Positions 35,588 through 37,728 of a stretch of 37,728 nucleotides of DNA are shown piece after piece (position 1 is the stretch's first letter; every line of letters begins with the position of its first letter). The notes under the pieces are model-generated. The model was not told the DNA's origin, made no database searches, and saw nothing but the letters and a program-made list of their open reading frames with translations. The translations under genes and the position numbers were made by a program. Location of the stretch: positions 1 through 37,728 of the forward strand of contig CAMFND010000129.1 of the NCBI GenBank assembly GCA_945965395.1. The letters are read 5' to 3'. The DNA comes from an uncultured Bacteroides sp. GTDB lineage: Bacteria; Bacteroidota; Bacteroidia; Bacteroidales; Bacteroidaceae.

Positions 35588-35892
35588 TTGTGGTCGTATC
35601 GTTGGGCACCGGCCAGCAGATAGATTACCCCTATTATGGGTACTACTATGGAGCTGATGTTGATAGCCGATGCTTCGTCCATGAACAGCCGCAGGAGCAG
35701 GTAGCTCACGAAGACTAGTACGCCGATAGCGCAGAACACACGGCACATGAAGGCTTTGAGCTCTTTGACGTCGACTTTTTTCTGCTGCTCGGGCGTCATG
35801 GTGTTGTATCCTGCAATGAGTTTGGGGAATCTCCAGACGAGGAGCCCGAGCAGGATGAAGAAGGCTGAAAAGATGGGGATGAATGAGTTCAT
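35584..35892 (-). CDS. DUF3784-like small membrane protein
   Basis: A 102-residue protein with an N-terminal membrane helix (FIPIFSAFFILLGLLVWRFP), then the conserved AGYNTMTPEQQKKVDVKELK, and two further helices (FCAIGVLVFVSYLLLRLF and NISSIVVPIIGVIYLLAGAQ). This matches the layout of DUF3784 proteins, whose function is unknown. The ATG at 35892 is chosen because an upstream extension to 35976 would overlap the vsr gene and adds only basic, non-membrane sequence. It lies 10 bases downstream of vsr and may be read from the same transcript. Confidence 0.8.
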   Translation of the reverse strand: MNSFIPIFSAFFILLGLLVWRFPKLIAGYNTMTPEQQKKVDVKELKAFMCRVFCAIGVLVFVSYLLLRLFMDEASAINISSIVVPIIGVIYLLAGAQRYDHN

Positions 35893-35902
35893 ATTGTGAG
35901 GT

Positions 35903-36421
35903 TTATTTATTGTTCGGAGTATGATAAGTATCTTCTGATTCTTCCGCAGCCATAAGCGGCTCCTCTTCTTCGTCAAAGGAATAGCTCACGGTGTGGTCTT
36001 TCAAGTAAATATGGTTGAGCGTATATTCCAGTGCCAGGAGCGTCTGTTCCCGTTTCTTGGGTTTCAGTTCACATTCCCATATCGTCATGCAGTGCCACCC
36101 CATTCGTGCCAGTTCCTGCTGTACTCGCTTGTCACGTTCGATGTTGCGTGTGATTTTTCGTGTCCAGAACTCCGTGTTCGATTTGGGAATGACGTAATAT
36201 TTGCAACCCTCATGACCATGCCAGAAACAGCCGTTGATAAAGATGCAGGTGCGGTATTTCCGCAGCACAATGTCCGGACGTCCCGGCAGACACGGATGGT
36301 TCAGGCGGTATCTGAATCCGCGAGCAAACAGATACTTCCTGACTATCATTTCCGGCTTGGTATTGGCCGAATGAATGGCAGCCATGTTTTTGTGCCGCTG
36401 GTCTTTGGAGAGGACGTCCAT
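35903..36421 (-). CDS. vsr: Very short patch repair (Vsr) DNA mismatch endonuclease
   Basis: A 172-residue endonuclease that nicks DNA beside T:G mismatches left by deamination of 5-methylcytosine. The sequence follows E. coli Vsr closely: start DVLSKDQRHKNMAAI, Glu24, LPGRPDIVLRKYRTCIFING with catalytic Asp50, CFWHGHEGC with His68 and His70, then TEFWTRKITRNIERDKRV and MTIWECEL. All active-site residues are present. The C-terminal 30 residues are an acidic tail beyond the usual domain. Vsr genes normally sit beside a cytosine-C5 methyltransferase. The methyltransferase is not visible and is probably beyond the right edge, past the restriction gene 12 bases upstream. Confidence 0.93.
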   Translation of the reverse strand: MDVLSKDQRHKNMAAIHSANTKPEMIVRKYLFARGFRYRLNHPCLPGRPDIVLRKYRTCIFINGCFWHGHEGCKYYVIPKSNTEFWTRKITRNIERDKRVQQELARMGWHCMTIWECELKPKKREQTLLALEYTLNHIYLKDHTVSYSFDEEEEPLMAAEESEDTYHTPNNK

Positions 36422-36433
36422 GATTCTGCTTTG

Positions 36434-36620
36434 CTACTTTACATTGTTATACATTCTGATAATATCTTCAATGGAGATGACTTCTCCCGGGCGCATTATG
36501 TCATAAATAGATTTCCATGTATCTCCAATGTGAATGTATTCTCCAAGTTTGAATTTCAGGCATGGTTGTGTATTACCCTCTTTATCCAGATAATTGCCGA
36601 ACTGTAGTCTCTCTATTTTT
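36434..36620 (-). pseudogene. Out-of-frame 3' end of the LlaJI-like restriction gene
   Basis: About 60 residues (IERLQFGNYLDKEGN ... IRMYNNVK) continue the restriction-endonuclease protein in the neighbouring frame. The join falls at a run of five A on the minus strand (36616-36620): removing one A gives GFYK-IERLQFGNYL without a break. As a separate gene this would need an unsupported GTG start at 36643 inside the upstream frame, so I read it as a frameshifted tail. Confidence 0.6.
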
Positions 36621-37728
36621 ATAGAATCCGTCAATCTTTCCACCTACCATAGGCAGGAAGTATTTTACCTCAATGAGATTGATTGCTGGAATCTTTTCCA
36701 TCGTGTACAATTGAGCCTGATGGCTTCGGAATATTTCATAATTCTCATCTTTGACACGGATAAAACCTGTAAATACATTTTTTACAGAAGTGACTATTTC
36801 TGATGGAACTATGCCCCTTGTCTCAGAAGCGTATTGTTCAAACATAGGTTTCGGGTCTTCTCCCATTTGACATTTCTGGATGACAAAGTACTTACCCAGC
36901 TTGTCCAGAAGAGTTTGGTTTTCATCAGGAAAATCTTTACTGAGAGCCAATGAATAAATGTCTTTTTCTGGATATGGCGTATAGATTTTTCCAAGTAATT
37001 CCTGAAAGTGCTCTTTGATGTATGACTCTGCATTCACTCCGCTGCGTGCTTTCATGGCATGGAACTGGAAATTATCTTCCAGAATCTTTTGTATTTCCTG
37101 ACGGAACTTCTCTCTAACCGCAGCCTTCCATGAGTCTTTTTGTAAGGCATTGTTTCGTGCATACAATGACACTACATAAAGAAAATTTACATCATAGTGG
37201 CATACAAGCAATGTGTCGCGATCAAATAGTCGGTTGTCAAATTGTCTGTTATTGAAATGAGTGTGTTGCTTATCTGTGATTTGCAATTCTTCTTTGTAGT
37301 TCAGTTCTTCATTTAGTCGGGCACTGATAAAGAAATTTGGGATAATGTTATATCCTTCAGTCAGGTCATCCCGCAACTTGGACACTCCTTTTGCCTTTGA
37401 CAAGCTGTTCTTTTCGTCTTCACCATTCATGAACAAGTTCAAGTTCCATTGAATCACGTTACGAGCATAGGTAAACTGCTTGTAGACAGAATGCTGTCCT
37501 ATGGCATTGCCTCGTTTGTAGTATTTAGAATCACCTATGTAATAAATAGGCTGTTCATCGGTAGTTGTCAGGCTCTTGTAGGTGTACATGTGATCCACCA
37601 TCTTTCCGTCTTCCTGCTCTTTTAATCCATTAGGTATGTCTTTGTCGCCGATGAGTTCATCAATAATCGCTTCAAAAACAATATTGAAATTCTTTACAAG
37701 AAGGTATTCTTGCAGGTCGGTATTTATC
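36582..37728 (-). CDS. LlaJI-like restriction endonuclease, 5' end outside the window
   Basis: The frame is open to the right edge, so the N terminus is missing; about 381 residues are visible. The segment MVDHMYTYKSL, then PIYYIGDSKYYKRG and HSVYKQFTYARNVIQWNLN, is what I recall of LlaJI-family restriction endonucleases. The D-x-K in GDSKYYK suits a PD-(D/E)XK-type site. The remaining sequence (NLFMNGEDEKNS, NIIPNFFISARLNEEL, TLLVCHYDVNFLYVVSLYAR) is a mixed alpha/beta region I do not recognise further. The frame ends early at 36582 after FYKNRETTVRQLSG, and the likely true tail lies in the next frame. Its neighbour is vsr, consistent with a 5-methylcytosine restriction-modification locus. 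The family name is moderately sure. Confidence 0.6.
   Translation of the reverse strand, partial: INTDLQEYLLVKNFNIVFEAIIDELIGDKDIPNGLKEQEDGKMVDHMYTYKSLTTTDEQPIYYIGDSKYYKRGNAIGQHSVYKQFTYARNVIQWNLNLFMNGEDEKNSLSKAKGVSKLRDDLTEGYNIIPNFFISARLNEELNYKEELQITDKQHTHFNNRQFDNRLFDRDTLLVCHYDVNFLYVVSLYARNNALQKDSWKAAVREKFRQEIQKILEDNFQFHAMKARSGVNAESYIKEHFQELLGKIYTPYPEKDIYSLALSKDFPDENQTLLDKLGKYFVIQKCQMGEDPKPMFEQYASETRGIVPSEIVTSVKNVFTGFIRVKDENYEIFRSHQAQLYTMEKIPAINLIEVKYFLPMVGGKIDGFYKNRETTVRQLSG

Noticed and set aside
36612-36626. Programmed -1 frameshift site in the restriction gene
   Set aside because: The sequence around the A5 run does not fit the X-XXY-YYZ heptamer and the needed shift is +1, so mutation or error is simpler.
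36434-36643. Separate small gene of 69 codons between vsr and the restriction gene
   Set aside because: It needs a GTG start within the upstream frame and reads better as the frameshifted end of the restriction endonuclease.
1-37728. CRISPR array, tRNA, rRNA or complete IS element
   Set aside because: No regularly spaced repeats, no cloverleaf or rRNA-like stretches and no transposase frame with terminal inverted repeats were found by eye.

Overview
The window is chromosomal DNA from a gut Bacteroidales, most likely Bacteroides or Phocaeicola. The main reason is a SusC/SusD pair next to a hybrid two-component system protein, with sulfatases and a fucosidase. Other Bacteroidota markers agree: DUF4838, DUF1573, DUF1847, DUF4112 and DUF4369-type TlpA proteins, an AAA-ATPase/PD-(D/E)XK gene, and repeated TAnnTTTG promoter -7 boxes at gene starts. 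No rRNA, tRNA, IS element or CRISPR array was seen.

Layout. (1) 1-4651, plus strand: the end of an outer-membrane beta-barrel gene, a DUF4838 protein, a DUF1573 lipoprotein, a zinc alcohol dehydrogenase and a flavin reductase, tightly packed and closed by a terminator. (2) 4728-8636, minus strand: a TlpA-like thioredoxin lipoprotein and an MG2-domain protein. Each has a related 41-bp element upstream of a TACCTTTG box. (3) 8804-12028: an AAA-ATPase/nuclease-fold gene, a DUF1847 protein and a SpoU/TrmH methyltransferase, followed by a cluster of three related hairpins. (4) 12191-26291: a polysaccharide utilization locus. The minus strand carries susC, susD, sulfatase, GH29 alpha-L-fucosidase and sulfatase in transcription order, and the sensor-regulator is divergent. 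It looks built to take up and degrade a sulfated, fucose-containing glycan, but susC has lost its frame about 60 codons before its natural end. (5) 26301-28574: an AraC-type regulator divergent from a YqhD-like aldehyde reductase, the same arrangement as E. coli yqhC/yqhD. (6) 28643-30774, minus strand: small housekeeping or envelope genes (DUF4878 lipoprotein, YiiX-like papain-fold lipoprotein, FKBP isomerase, DUF4112 membrane protein). (7) 30913-37728: a defence-like region. It has a large superfamily 1 helicase fused to a phospholipase-D nuclease domain and a C-terminal Myb-like segment, then a metallo-beta-lactamase/Nudix fusion. On the opposite strand are a DUF3784 protein, a Vsr mismatch endonuclease and a LlaJI-like restriction endonuclease that runs off the window.

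Best candidates for something new are the helicase-PLD protein with its MBL-Nudix neighbour, the two frame breaks (susC and the LlaJI-like gene), and the paired 41-bp upstream element. All functions are read from motifs by eye; no database search was possible.
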